Source of the DNA: Catenovulum agarivorans YM01
GTDB lineage: Bacteria; Pseudomonadota; Gammaproteobacteria; Enterobacterales; Alteromonadaceae
Assembly: GCF_000281085.1 (NCBI RefSeq)
Contig: NZ_AJWM01000048.1
Span: forward strand, 1-64,000
Reading direction: 5' to 3'
DNA length: 64,000 bases
Within the stretch, counting starts at the first letter, position 1, and each line of letters opens with the position of its first letter. Below, piece after piece: positions 57,382-64,000 of this stretch. The position numbers and the translations under genes were made by a program. Under the pieces are notes generated by a model. It ran no database searches. It saw nothing but the letters and a program-made list of their open reading frames with translations, and was not told where the DNA came from.

Positions 57382-57753
57382 GTGACGAACACGGAAGTTA
57401 AAGCTTTCAAAAGCACTCTAATTAAAAACAACCCATTTGTAGATCGCTTTATCACTGAGTTAAAGCGGATAAAGCTAAACCCTGAATATAAATCATCAAT
57501 ATTGGGTGCCGATCGAGATTTTTGGCAACCGCAAAGTGCTAAAGATGAGAGTTTGATGCACTTCCATATTATTGAACTTGAACCTAATCAACAAACAAGT
57601 GATGCATTTTTGATATATTGCCAGGGGTTTACGAATCCAAACTACTATCTGGTTATTGATGTTATTTTGAAAGACGCGCATCAGAAGTGCAGAGACATGA
57701 ATAAAATGCGTGATTATGCCAGTGTCGCTGCGCTATTTAGAAATAAATACTAG
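57382..57753 (+). CDS. YafO-like mRNA interferase toxin
   Basis: The 123-residue protein matches E. coli YafO over its C-terminal half: AFLIYCQGFTNPNYYLVID, then ILKDAH-QKCRDMNKM and a final ALFRNKY, against YafO's YCQG...W-LLIAILKPEPH...RDNNQM...AFRMRF. YafO cuts mRNA in a ribosome-dependent manner. The start is GTG. The gene before it (4-bp gap) is not YafN-like, so the pair may be a toxin with a different antitoxin. Confidence 0.72.
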   Translation: MTNTEVKAFKSTLIKNNPFVDRFITELKRIKLNPEYKSSILGADRDFWQPQSAKDESLMHFHIIELEPNQQTSDAFLIYCQGFTNPNYYLVIDVILKDAHQKCRDMNKMRDYASVAALFRNKY

Positions 57754-57814
57754 ATATCTTTTTTCTTCAAGTTTTTGTATATGAGCTAAACTTAACTCAT
57801 CATTGTTTTCTTTA

Positions 57815-57827
57815 GGGAATCATTCCC
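57815..57827 (+). promoter_or_regulatory. Palindrome covering the OmpK ribosome-binding site
   Basis: GGGAATCATTCCC is a perfect 6-bp inverted repeat around one base. Its left arm is the AGGGAA ribosome-binding sequence of the next gene (ATG at 57830). The loop is too small for the full stem in RNA, but it could partly hide the site or act as a DNA operator. Confidence 0.35.
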
Positions 57828-57829
57828 AC

Positions 57830-58537
57830 ATGCGCTTTGTATTAACTTTCCTAATTGTTCCTCTATGTTGTTTTAATCTTCACGCCAAAATGTTGTGGTC
57901 GGACGCAAGTTTTACTTATTTAAATGGCAGTAATTACCAAGTGGGCGATAACAAGCGTGAGGTTTATACCTTTGAGCATGCGGCTAAAACCAGTTGGGGT
58001 GATAGTTTTTTATTTATTGAGCAGTTGCAAAGCAATAATGGCGATAAACAAATTTATGGTGAGATAAGCCCTAGATTTGAGTTGTTACAGTTGGATAATA
58101 GTGTTGCTGACGGTTTGTTCGTTGCGACGACTGTGGAGTTTAGTCAGCAGAATTTGCATGACGGAGCTGGGAGTGAATTTACTCATTATTTGTTGGGGTT
58201 GGGCACTAAGTTTACCCCGGAATATTTTACCTTTGTTAATTTGAATTTGTACAAGCGTTTTAATGATTCTGGTGATAGTAATTACCAACTTACTCTTGCG
58301 TGGGCGTTGCCGTTCGATAATTGGTTGTATGATGGTTTTATAGATTATGCGAGTGCGGTCTCGGGTAAGTCGCCAACTATGAATTTTACTTCGCAGCTTA
58401 AGTATAATTTAGCTTCTTTGTTGTCGGTTGATACTAAGGTGTTTTTGGGCATTGAGTATGTGTTTTGGAATGATAAATTTGGCATTGATGGGGTGAACGA
58501 GCGTAATGCGAATTTGCTTGTTAAGGTGCATTTTTAG
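57830..58537 (+). CDS. Tsx/OmpK-family outer-membrane protein
   Basis: The protein has 235 residues from ATG 57830. A signal peptide of about 19 residues ends in LHA. The mature part shows the Tsx/OmpK pattern: MLWSDASFTYLNGSNY at the start, alternating strands, and a C-terminal aromatic residue (VHF) for barrel assembly. Tsx proteins are nucleoside channels; OmpK is a vibrio porin and phage receptor. The substrate here is not known. The TTG at 57803 is rejected as a start. Confidence 0.82.
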   Translation: MRFVLTFLIVPLCCFNLHAKMLWSDASFTYLNGSNYQVGDNKREVYTFEHAAKTSWGDSFLFIEQLQSNNGDKQIYGEISPRFELLQLDNSVADGLFVATTVEFSQQNLHDGAGSEFTHYLLGLGTKFTPEYFTFVNLNLYKRFNDSGDSNYQLTLAWALPFDNWLYDGFIDYASAVSGKSPTMNFTSQLKYNLASLLSVDTKVFLGIEYVFWNDKFGIDGVNERNANLLVKVHF

Positions 58538-58582
58538 TTTTTTGAAATCGCTGCTGGTTTAATGCGCGGCTAGATTTGTGGC

Positions 58583-58706
58583 AGGGAAGTCGAGTTGTTT
58601 GCGATGTATTTCTCAAAACCGCTGCAAGGCCATCCATGGCCCGCTCTCAAACGGTATCCCTACCGATTGGAAGTTTTGAGAAACACTATCTCAACCATCT
58701 CTCCTG
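58583..58706 (+). repeat. Twin-hairpin repeat copy 9
   Basis: Inner hairpins GGCCATCCATGGCC (58628-58641) and CGGTATCCCTACCG (58652-58665) match copy 4. The outer arm TTTCTCAAAAC (58609-58619) pairs with GTTTTGAGAAA (58673-58683) and extends to GAGTTG/CTCAAC. It lies 45 bp after the OmpK-type gene. Confidence 0.85.
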
Positions 58707-58740
58707 ACTATTGTATTGTGTGCCCACACAATGTTTGAAA

Positions 58741-58960
58741 AAGAGATTTTGCTCTAAGTTATTGCTCTAGCACTTTCCTGATAAATATATTGCTAGTTAT
58801 TCAAACTCTACTAACAGCAATAAATAAGTTAGATAAAAGCGTACTTGAATGCTGGTTTTCTAAAACTTCAAAAGATAGGGACATCTTTTGGGAGCGGCCA
58901 GGGACTGGCGAACAGCGTTTTTAGAAAATCATGCTTCGAGTATGCTTGTAAGCACTGAGT
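58741..58960 (-). repeat. Twin-hairpin repeat copy 10 with shared flank
   Basis: The folded part is about 58840-58945 in reverse orientation. Plus-strand hairpins are AAAAGAT/ATCTTTT around AGGGAC (58870-58889) and GCCAG/CTGGC around GGA (58897-58909). Outer arms are GGTTTTCTAAAAC (58854-58866) and GTTTTTAGAAAATC (58917-58930). The flank GCTCTAAGTTA...CTAGCACTTTCCT (58750-58782) is shared with copy 6. Both loops changed T to C together, AGGGAC instead of AGGGAT. The rest of the spacer to 59049 shows no gene. Confidence 0.8.
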
Positions 58961-59049
58961 TTAAAGCGCTGCCGATTGTATTCACAGCGGTTTTGCGAAA
59001 GTTATGGTCTGCCTATGCAACGTTTATATAGCTCTATCTTGGGTTGCTA

Positions 59050-60114
59050 CTACGCCACTTTGCGACTTAATTTATTTTCAACTTGCTCGGGAAATTGCAC
59101 TTGCGCCCACAGTGATTTAAGCAAAGGTTGAGTGTTATGGTAGTCGCCAGCCATAATCCAATTGATTAATGGTTGGGGATCTGACGGAAATATCACTCTG
59201 CCGCCAGTATTTTGCGCCAGCCAAGTTTCAACACTATCAAAATTTAAGCTAGGCATAACCGAAGCTAATCCCATAAGTTCAAGCGTATACGCGTTGCTAG
59301 CTTGCTCAAATTGACCATTTAATGGCTTAAGCAAAATACGTTTGCCATAACACAAAGCTTCGCTTGAAAGTTCAAAACCAGCGTTGGCGATTATGCCTTT
59401 GCTGTCGCATAAGTCTTGTTTAAAACCACTGCGGCTGAGTTTGCGGAGTTTTATATGTTCTTCGTCTTTATCTTCAGTGATGTCTGGGTGGTAACAATAA
59501 AATTGATAGTCACAAAAGTCAGCGAGCAACAGCTTAATTTGTTCAAGCGATTCAAATGGTAAATATACCATTATTTTATTGTCTTTACACTCAAGCTTTT
59601 CCGGTGCTTCAATAAAGGGCGGTATAATGTTGGCGCCAAAGTGATACCAATGCACACCTAAGTTGTGCTGACATGGCGCAAAGTATTTTAGGATTTTTTT
59701 ATCTGCCCATTTTGCACCTTTGCTTGGAATATCCTGCATAAAAGCTGCTTGGTGAGAGATGTTGATGCTGGGTATGCCTTGGCGTTTTGCTGCCCATGCA
59801 CTTATTGGCTCAAAGTCATTTAATACAACATCGTAGCTAGATAGATCTAAGCTTTTTACGTCTTTCCAAAATTTTCTAATTTCAACTTGTTTAAGGGTTG
59901 AAAATAAAGCTAAGTCGCCGTCTTTACTACTAAAAGACATACCTTTGCGAATTTGGTAGTCGCCAAACGGTTCCATATCAAAAAACTTGTCGGCTTCGCG
60001 ACCTGAAAACAAATAATCTACTTTAATACCTAGTTCGTTAAAGCGGTTTGCCATGATTCTTGCACGGCTAATGTGACCATTCCCTGTACCTTGTACACCA
60101 TAAAAAATCTTCAT
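59050..60114 (-). CDS. MJ1255/VC2487-family glycosyltransferase
   Basis: The 354-residue protein opens with IFYGVQGTGNGHISRARIMA, the signature of the MJ1255/VC2487 GT-B family, and has a GFELSSEALCYGKRILLKPL donor-site region near 245-265. The product in bacteria is unknown; a glycolipid is likely given the PAP2 partner. The PAP2 phosphatase gene lies 4 bp upstream, so the two form an operon. Confidence 0.88.
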   Translation of the reverse strand: MKIFYGVQGTGNGHISRARIMANRFNELGIKVDYLFSGREADKFFDMEPFGDYQIRKGMSFSSKDGDLALFSTLKQVEIRKFWKDVKSLDLSSYDVVLNDFEPISAWAAKRQGIPSINISHQAAFMQDIPSKGAKWADKKILKYFAPCQHNLGVHWYHFGANIIPPFIEAPEKLECKDNKIMVYLPFESLEQIKLLLADFCDYQFYCYHPDITEDKDEEHIKLRKLSRSGFKQDLCDSKGIIANAGFELSSEALCYGKRILLKPLNGQFEQASNAYTLELMGLASVMPSLNFDSVETWLAQNTGGRVIFPSDPQPLINWIMAGDYHNTQPLLKSLWAQVQFPEQVENKLSRKVA

Positions 60115-60118
60115 ATAT

Positions 60119-60622
60119 CTATAATATCCATCCTAAACTTAACCAAGCGCTGACCATTCCAAGTAAGGCGCCTGCTAAAATATCTGTCGGGAAATGCACA
60201 CCTAAAAGTACACGAGATAAACCAACCATTGACGCCCAACTGTAGGCTAATAATGTGAAGCTTGGGTAAAATGCGCTAATTAAGGTAGCCATTAAAAACG
60301 CGGCTGCTGTGTGGCCTGAAGGCAAGCTAAATTTATCGCTTGGCTCTATATGAGCTGATACCAATAAGTCACTTGGGCGTGTGCGTTTAAAGGCTTTTTT
60401 CAGCATAAAGTACGATGGCAGCTCCATTAAAAATGCAACTAAACCTACGGCTAAAAACCAAATACCTTCTTGTTCAAGTAAGGCTAAAATAATGGCTAAT
60501 GCAATATAAAAGTGTCCGTCACCGGTTTTAGAAATTAGGCGCACCCATTTCATATCGCGATTGTGCGTGTGCGAGAATATCCAGCCGAATAATTGTTGGT
60601 CTTTTTGGGTAATGATGTTCAT
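60119..60622 (-). CDS. PAP2-family lipid phosphatase
   Basis: The 167-residue inner-membrane protein has the three PAP2 motifs: Kx6RP (75-83), PSGH (101-104) and SRVLLGVHFPTD (136-147). It should remove phosphate from phosphatidic acid, phosphatidylglycerol phosphate or undecaprenyl pyrophosphate. It is followed after 4 bp by the VC2487-like glycosyltransferase, suggesting that its product is the acceptor. Confidence 0.92.
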   Translation of the reverse strand: MNIITQKDQQLFGWIFSHTHNRDMKWVRLISKTGDGHFYIALAIILALLEQEGIWFLAVGLVAFLMELPSYFMLKKAFKRTRPSDLLVSAHIEPSDKFSLPSGHTAAAFLMATLISAFYPSFTLLAYSWASMVGLSRVLLGVHFPTDILAGALLGMVSAWLSLGWIL

Positions 60623-60746
60623 AACACAGTGCCTAAATATTGTACTTTACTTGGCAAATATTATGATTTTTGTGTGACCTTATTTTGAACCAAATTGGTC
60701 AAAAATGTGACAGTGGTACTTGTTGATTTTTAACTGACTTTTTACA

Positions 60747-60776
60747 TTGGATCTCACCCTATGTGCTGTTTATAAT
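60747..60776 (+). promoter_or_regulatory. Candidate promoter of rraA
   Basis: A perfect -10 box TATAAT at 60771-60776 follows a weak -35 TTGGAT at 60747-60752 with an 18-bp spacer, about 35 bp before the rraA start. Confidence 0.45.
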
Positions 60777-60810
60777 AGACGAAATTTCTTTTCCAATAAG
60801 GTAGTTAACC

Positions 60811-61311
60811 ATGGAATTCAGTACCTCTTTATTATGCGACACCTACACAGATATGATTGATGTGGTTGAGCCAATTTTTAGCTCTTACGGCGGCATTACT
60901 AGCTTTTATGGTGTTATCACTACAGTTAAGTGTTTTGAGCATAATGGCCTTATTCGCCAAGTATTGTCGGAAGATGGCAGTGGTAAAGTATTATTGGTTG
61001 ACGGTGGTGGCTCAAAACGCCGTGCGTTAATTGATGCTGAATTGGCTGAGTTAGCCGTTGCAAATAATTGGGAAGGTCTAATTGTTTATGGCGCTGTGCG
61101 CGACGTAGATGAACTAGAAGAAATTGATTTAGGCATTCAAGCAATCGCGTCTATTCCTGTTGGCGCTGATGATGAAGAAAGTGGCGAGCTAGACGCTGCA
61201 GTTAATTTTGCCAGCGTAACCTTTTTACCTGAAGATTATGTTTATGCCGACACCACAGGCATTATTTTATCACCAGAGCCGCTTGAGCTTGATGATTTAG
61301 TAGAAGAATGA
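60811..61311 (+). CDS. rraA: Regulator of ribonuclease E activity A
   Basis: The 166-residue protein (E. coli 161) opens with [20 protein letters not shown] and has [11 protein letters not shown] and the Asp-rich turn [10 protein letters not shown] of the RraA family. It binds RNase E and the degradosome and slows mRNA decay. It is a single gene, divergent from the PAP2 gene, with a good -10 box. Confidence 0.95.
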   Translation: MEFSTSLLCDTYTDMIDVVEPIFSSYGGITSFYGVITTVKCFEHNGLIRQVLSEDGSGKVLLVDGGGSKRRALIDAELAELAVANNWEGLIVYGAVRDVDELEEIDLGIQAIASIPVGADDEESGELDAAVNFASVTFLPEDYVYADTTGIILSPEPLELDDLVEE

Positions 61312-61417
61312 GTTTAATGTAATTTTAATTACTGTAATTATTTTTACAGTAAGTTTGTTTACACTAACTCCTTTCTGTTTTATAGTTAACCTTCAATGCG
61401 CAAAAATTGGAGGTTAA

Positions 61418-62785
61418 ATGCACAAATTTTATAACAGAGAAAATGAGCTCTTAACCCTCAAAAAAGTTTCTGAAAATCTTGAATATAGCAAAGGCCAACT
61501 AAGTGTAATGGTTGGCCGTAGACGGGTTGGCAAAACTCGATTGCTTAATGAAGCTTTTGCCCAAGGCTCACATCAATATTTATATTTCTTTATCAGCAGA
61601 AAAACTGAAAGTTCGTTAGTGGATGAATTTGCTCAGGTTATTCGCAGTGAACTGTCGGCCAAATTTTTTCACCCACAATCACTAAAAGATATTGTTGAGT
61701 TTTTGCTTGAGTATGCAATATCTCAGCCGTTAACTGTCATTTTTGATGAATTTCAAGATATAGATAAAGTAAATCCAGCTTTGTTTTCTGATATACAAAA
61801 CTTATGGGACAGTTATAAAAGCAAAGCTAAGATGCATTTAATTTGCTGTGGCTCTTTATTTAGCATGATGGTAAAAATCTTTAAGGGCAAAGATGAACCT
61901 TTATTAAATAGAGACGATAGGTTTTTTAAAATTCAACCTTTGCAGCCTTCTTACATTGCCGCTGTAATGTGTGATCATAATCAATTTAGCCCTGAAAATT
62001 TGTTAACTTGGTGGTGTTTATCAGGTGGAATACCTAAGTACCTTGAGTGGTTAACTGTATTTTCTCAAGAGCGCAATGATATATTTGAAGCTGTCATTTC
62101 TGAATTCTCCCCCTTTGTAAAAGAGGGGACTCATAGACTTGTTGAAGACTTTGGCGCTGAACACAGAGTTTATTTCGATATTTTAGGTGCAATTGCTAAG
62201 GGTAATACTAGCCGCAATAAAATAGAAAATTATCTGGGAATGGGGGTTGGTGTGCATCTTGAACATTTAGATGTTAACTTTGATGTGATTAGCAAAAACC
62301 GCCCTATTACTTCAAAAGAAACGTCCCGAGACGTGCGCTACAGTATTACTGATCCATTTTTAAAATTTTGGTTTAGATTTATCCATGCCAACAAAAGTGC
62401 TGTTGAAATGGAAAACTATGCTTACATTCAACGCCATATTCAGCGAGATTTTGAAGTTTATTCAGGCGGCGAACTAGAAGCTTTGTTTAAAGCTATTTTG
62501 GTTGAGTCGAAACAATTTGGCCGTATTGGTGGCTATTGGGATGCAAAAGGCCAAAATGAAATAGATATTGTTGCCATCAACGATTTAGACAAACATATTT
62601 TAATTGCTGAAGTTAAACGCCAGCACAAGAAATATAATCAGCAAAAGTTAATTGAAAAGTCTCAAGGTTTGTTACAAAAGCTTAAGCTGAAAGATTACAC
62701 GGTGAGTTATCACGGATTTTCATTAGATAACATTCAAGAGGTAATGGCAGCCCCACCAGGACTCGAACCTGGATCGGTCGCTTAG
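61418..62785 (+). CDS. AAA ATPase with DUF234 nuclease-like domain
   Basis: The 455-residue protein has the P-loop GRRRVGKT (33-40), the Walker B-like VIFDEFQDID and a C-terminal DUF234 domain with NEIDIVAI and HILIAEVKRQ, a PD-(D/E)XK-like nuclease site. This group is common in archaea and scattered in bacteria. The last 14 or so residues (AAPPGLEPGSVA and the stop) come from the antisense strand of the tRNA-Arg gene, so the original C-terminus has been lost or replaced. No ribosomal or metabolic partner is nearby; transfer is likely. Confidence 0.87.
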   Translation: MHKFYNRENELLTLKKVSENLEYSKGQLSVMVGRRRVGKTRLLNEAFAQGSHQYLYFFISRKTESSLVDEFAQVIRSELSAKFFHPQSLKDIVEFLLEYAISQPLTVIFDEFQDIDKVNPALFSDIQNLWDSYKSKAKMHLICCGSLFSMMVKIFKGKDEPLLNRDDRFFKIQPLQPSYIAAVMCDHNQFSPENLLTWWCLSGGIPKYLEWLTVFSQERNDIFEAVISEFSPFVKEGTHRLVEDFGAEHRVYFDILGAIAKGNTSRNKIENYLGMGVGVHLEHLDVNFDVISKNRPITSKETSRDVRYSITDPFLKFWFRFIHANKSAVEMENYAYIQRHIQRDFEVYSGGELEALFKAILVESKQFGRIGGYWDAKGQNEIDIVAINDLDKHILIAEVKRQHKKYNQQKLIEKSQGLLQKLKLKDYTVSYHGFSLDNIQEVMAAPPGLEPGSVA

Positions 62786-62820
62786 GAGGCAACTGTTCTA
62801 TCCTGTTGAACTATAGGGCC
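62745..62820 (-). tRNA. tRNA-Arg (anticodon CCT)
   Basis: The 76-nt gene folds as a cloverleaf: acceptor GGCCCTA/TGGGGCT with G-T steps at both ends of its core, D stem GTTC/GAAC, anticodon arm GTTGC-CTCCTAA-GCGAC and T arm CCAGG-TTCGAGT-CCTGG, with encoded CCA. Anticodon CCT reads AGG. The first acceptor pair G1-T72 is unusual. The 3' half is overlapped by the end of the convergent ATPase frame. Confidence 0.93.
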
Positions 62821-62834
62821 ATTTTGTGCCCTTT

Positions 62835-62862
62835 AGTATACTTATTTTTCCACAGTGTTGAA
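62835..62862 (-). promoter_or_regulatory. Candidate promoter of tRNA-Arg
   Basis: On the minus strand TTCAAC (62857-62862) and TATACT (62835-62840) are 16 bp apart, with the -10 box 14 bp before the mature tRNA 5' end and GGGC in the discriminator region, as expected for stable RNA promoters. Confidence 0.5.
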
Positions 62863-62914
62863 CCCATTGTTTAACGAATTTACTTGGTGTTTGGGCTAAT
62901 TTTTACTTTACCAT

Positions 62915-62971
62915 GTTAGCCATATAGCTAACTTTGGGTTTTTTTATGACTATGTTAGCCATATGGCTAAT
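62915..62971. promoter_or_regulatory. Two 18-bp palindromes upstream of trpS
   Basis: GTTAGCCATATAGCTAAC (62915-62932) and GTTAGCCATATGGCTAAT (62954-62971) are near-identical dyads 39 bp apart, centre to centre. Tandem operator-like sites like these usually bind one repressor; none is encoded nearby. The second one lies in a small frame (62946-62984) encoding MTMLAIWLMWFV with two Trp codons, a possible leader peptide. Confidence 0.55.
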
Positions 62972-63091
62972 GTGGTTTGTCTAAATGCTTTTTATCTCTT
63001 GCTGAAATCTCGCATCTTCAAGTAGCTTGGGTATATAATGCCTTTCATAACTTGCAAATTTCAGTACAAGATTCAGATTATAGAGGAAAAT

Positions 63092-64000
63092 ATGACTAAA
63101 CCTGTGGTTTTTAGTGGTGCGCAGCCAAGTGGTGAGTTAACAATTGGTAATTACATGGGCGCGTTGCGTCAATGGGCCAGTATGCAGGGTGAATACGATT
63201 GTTTATTTTCAATTGTAGATTTACACGCTATTACTGTGCGCCAAGAGCCAGAAAAGTTACGTAACGCTTGTTTAGATGGTTTAGCTTTATATTTGGCCTG
63301 TGGCATTGACCCTGAAAAAAGCACCATATTTTTGCAGTCACATGTGCCTCAGCATACTCAATTGGCGTGGGCGCTTAACTGTTATACTCAAATGGGTGAG
63401 TTAAATCGTATGACTCAGTTTAAAGACAAGTCAGCGAAAAATGAGAATAATATCAACGCAGGTTTGTTTGCTTATCCAACTTTAATGGCTGCAGATATTT
63501 TATTGTATCAAGCTGACCAGGTGCCAGTGGGTAATGACCAAAAGCAACATTTAGAGTTAAGCCGTGATATCGCTACTCGTTTTAATAACGCCTATGGTGA
63601 GGTATTTAAGGTGCCTGAGCCTTATATTCCTGAAACCGGTGCGCGTATTATGAGTTTGTTAGAGCCGACGAAAAAAATGTCTAAGTCGGATGATAATCCG
63701 GGTAATTTTGTTGGTTTGTTAGAAGATCCGAAAAAAATCACTAAAAAAATTAAACGTGCGGTCACTGATTCAGATGAACAAGCGCGTATATATTTTGATG
63801 TGGAAGAAAAAGCTGGTGTGTCTAATTTATTAACTTTGTTGTCATGTGCAACAGGTAAGAGCATTGAAGCTTTAGTGCCTGAATATGAAGACAAAATGTA
63901 TGGTCATTTAAAGAAAGACACAGCAGAAGCCGTCGTGGCATTATTAGAGCCAATTCAAACAAGATTTGCAGAAATGCGCAGCCAGCAAGATTTCTTAAAT
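63092..64000 (+). CDS. trpS: Tryptophanyl-tRNA synthetase (partial)
   Basis: The frame is open to the window edge (303 codons; full TrpS is about 330-340). The TrpRS signatures are [19 protein letters not shown], with the HIGH-type TIGN at 17-20, then DLHAIT and KMSKS at 195-199. It charges tRNA-Trp. AGAGGAAAA before ATG 63092 is a good ribosome-binding site; TATAAT at 63034-63039 is a likely -10 box without a clear -35. Confidence 0.96.
   Translation, partial: MTKPVVFSGAQPSGELTIGNYMGALRQWASMQGEYDCLFSIVDLHAITVRQEPEKLRNACLDGLALYLACGIDPEKSTIFLQSHVPQHTQLAWALNCYTQMGELNRMTQFKDKSAKNENNINAGLFAYPTLMAADILLYQADQVPVGNDQKQHLELSRDIATRFNNAYGEVFKVPEPYIPETGARIMSLLEPTKKMSKSDDNPGNFVGLLEDPKKITKKIKRAVTDSDEQARIYFDVEEKAGVSNLLTLLSCATGKSIEALVPEYEDKMYGHLKKDTAEAVVALLEPIQTRFAEMRSQQDFLN

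Noticed and set aside
1-58960. Twin-hairpin repeats as a CRISPR array
   Set aside because: Copies are far apart, in both orientations and about 80-190 bp long, with no regular spacers and no cas genes.
62745-63091. Integrative element at tRNA-Arg
   Set aside because: The ATPase end overlaps the tRNA, but no integrase gene or duplicated tRNA 3' end is visible in the window, so a complete island is not supported.

Overview
The window reads as a chromosome segment of a marine gammaproteobacterium of the order Alteromonadales (a Catenovulum/Alteromonas-like genome is my best guess; this is inference). The basis is the AT-rich coding style, the gene order anmK-M23 peptidase-tyrS and miaB-phoH-ybeY-corC-lnt, the VC2487-type glycosyltransferase next to a PAP2 phosphatase, and a large SLBB-type polysaccharide export locus. 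No rRNA, CRISPR array, integrase or transposase gene was seen.

Layout. 1-5100: anmK and an MepM-like endopeptidase on the minus strand, divergent from tyrS. 5120-10430: a YibQ-like deacetylase-fold protein, a pitrilysin-type M16 lipoprotein peptidase and an SLC45-like MFS transporter. 10470-13980: a response regulator/GGDEF protein with an Hpt partner, a DUF1289 protein and a PIN-PhoH ATPase. 14809-22218: nadC, then the housekeeping run miaB-phoH-ybeY-corC-lnt and a Gfo/Idh oxidoreductase. 23188-50944: about 28 kb of exopolysaccharide genes, all on the plus strand, running from the SLBB exporter and Wzz through glycosyltransferases, Wzx and Wzy to gmd, fcl, manC, a WecA-type initiating transferase, YjbH and a phosphomannomutase. 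Related Uma2 genes in direct orientation flank it. 51687-58537: a transglutaminase-like protein, a PTS enzyme I-like protein, a GGDEF cyclase, a beta-CASP nuclease, a YafO-like toxin with an unknown partner and a Tsx/OmpK-type outer-membrane protein. 59050-64000: a glycosyltransferase/PAP2 pair, rraA, an ATPase whose frame runs into tRNA-Arg(CCT), and the start of trpS.

The polysaccharide locus holds parts for a Wzx/Wzy-type heteropolymer containing GDP-mannose and GDP-L-fucose sugars, and very probably a CMP-activated acidic sugar. A NeuA-like cytidylyltransferase, a 2-hydroxyacid dehydrogenase, a HAD phosphatase and a glycosyltransferase with the EEG and HP motifs of bacterial sialyltransferases lie together, but no NeuB-type synthase is present. 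In the middle is a compact three-gene set (small Tat-like protein, GMC flavoenzyme, cytochrome c) that looks like a periplasmic FAD dehydrogenase complex.

The most unusual feature is a family of ten intergenic repeats, two at each of five loci. Each has a long outer stem enclosing two short hairpins. Stem sequences differ between copies with compensating changes, while both hairpin loops keep A-N-GGA-T/C (read on one strand). Such conserved GGA loops resemble CsrA/RsmA-binding hairpins. I do not recognise this family as ERIC, REP, VCR or attC.
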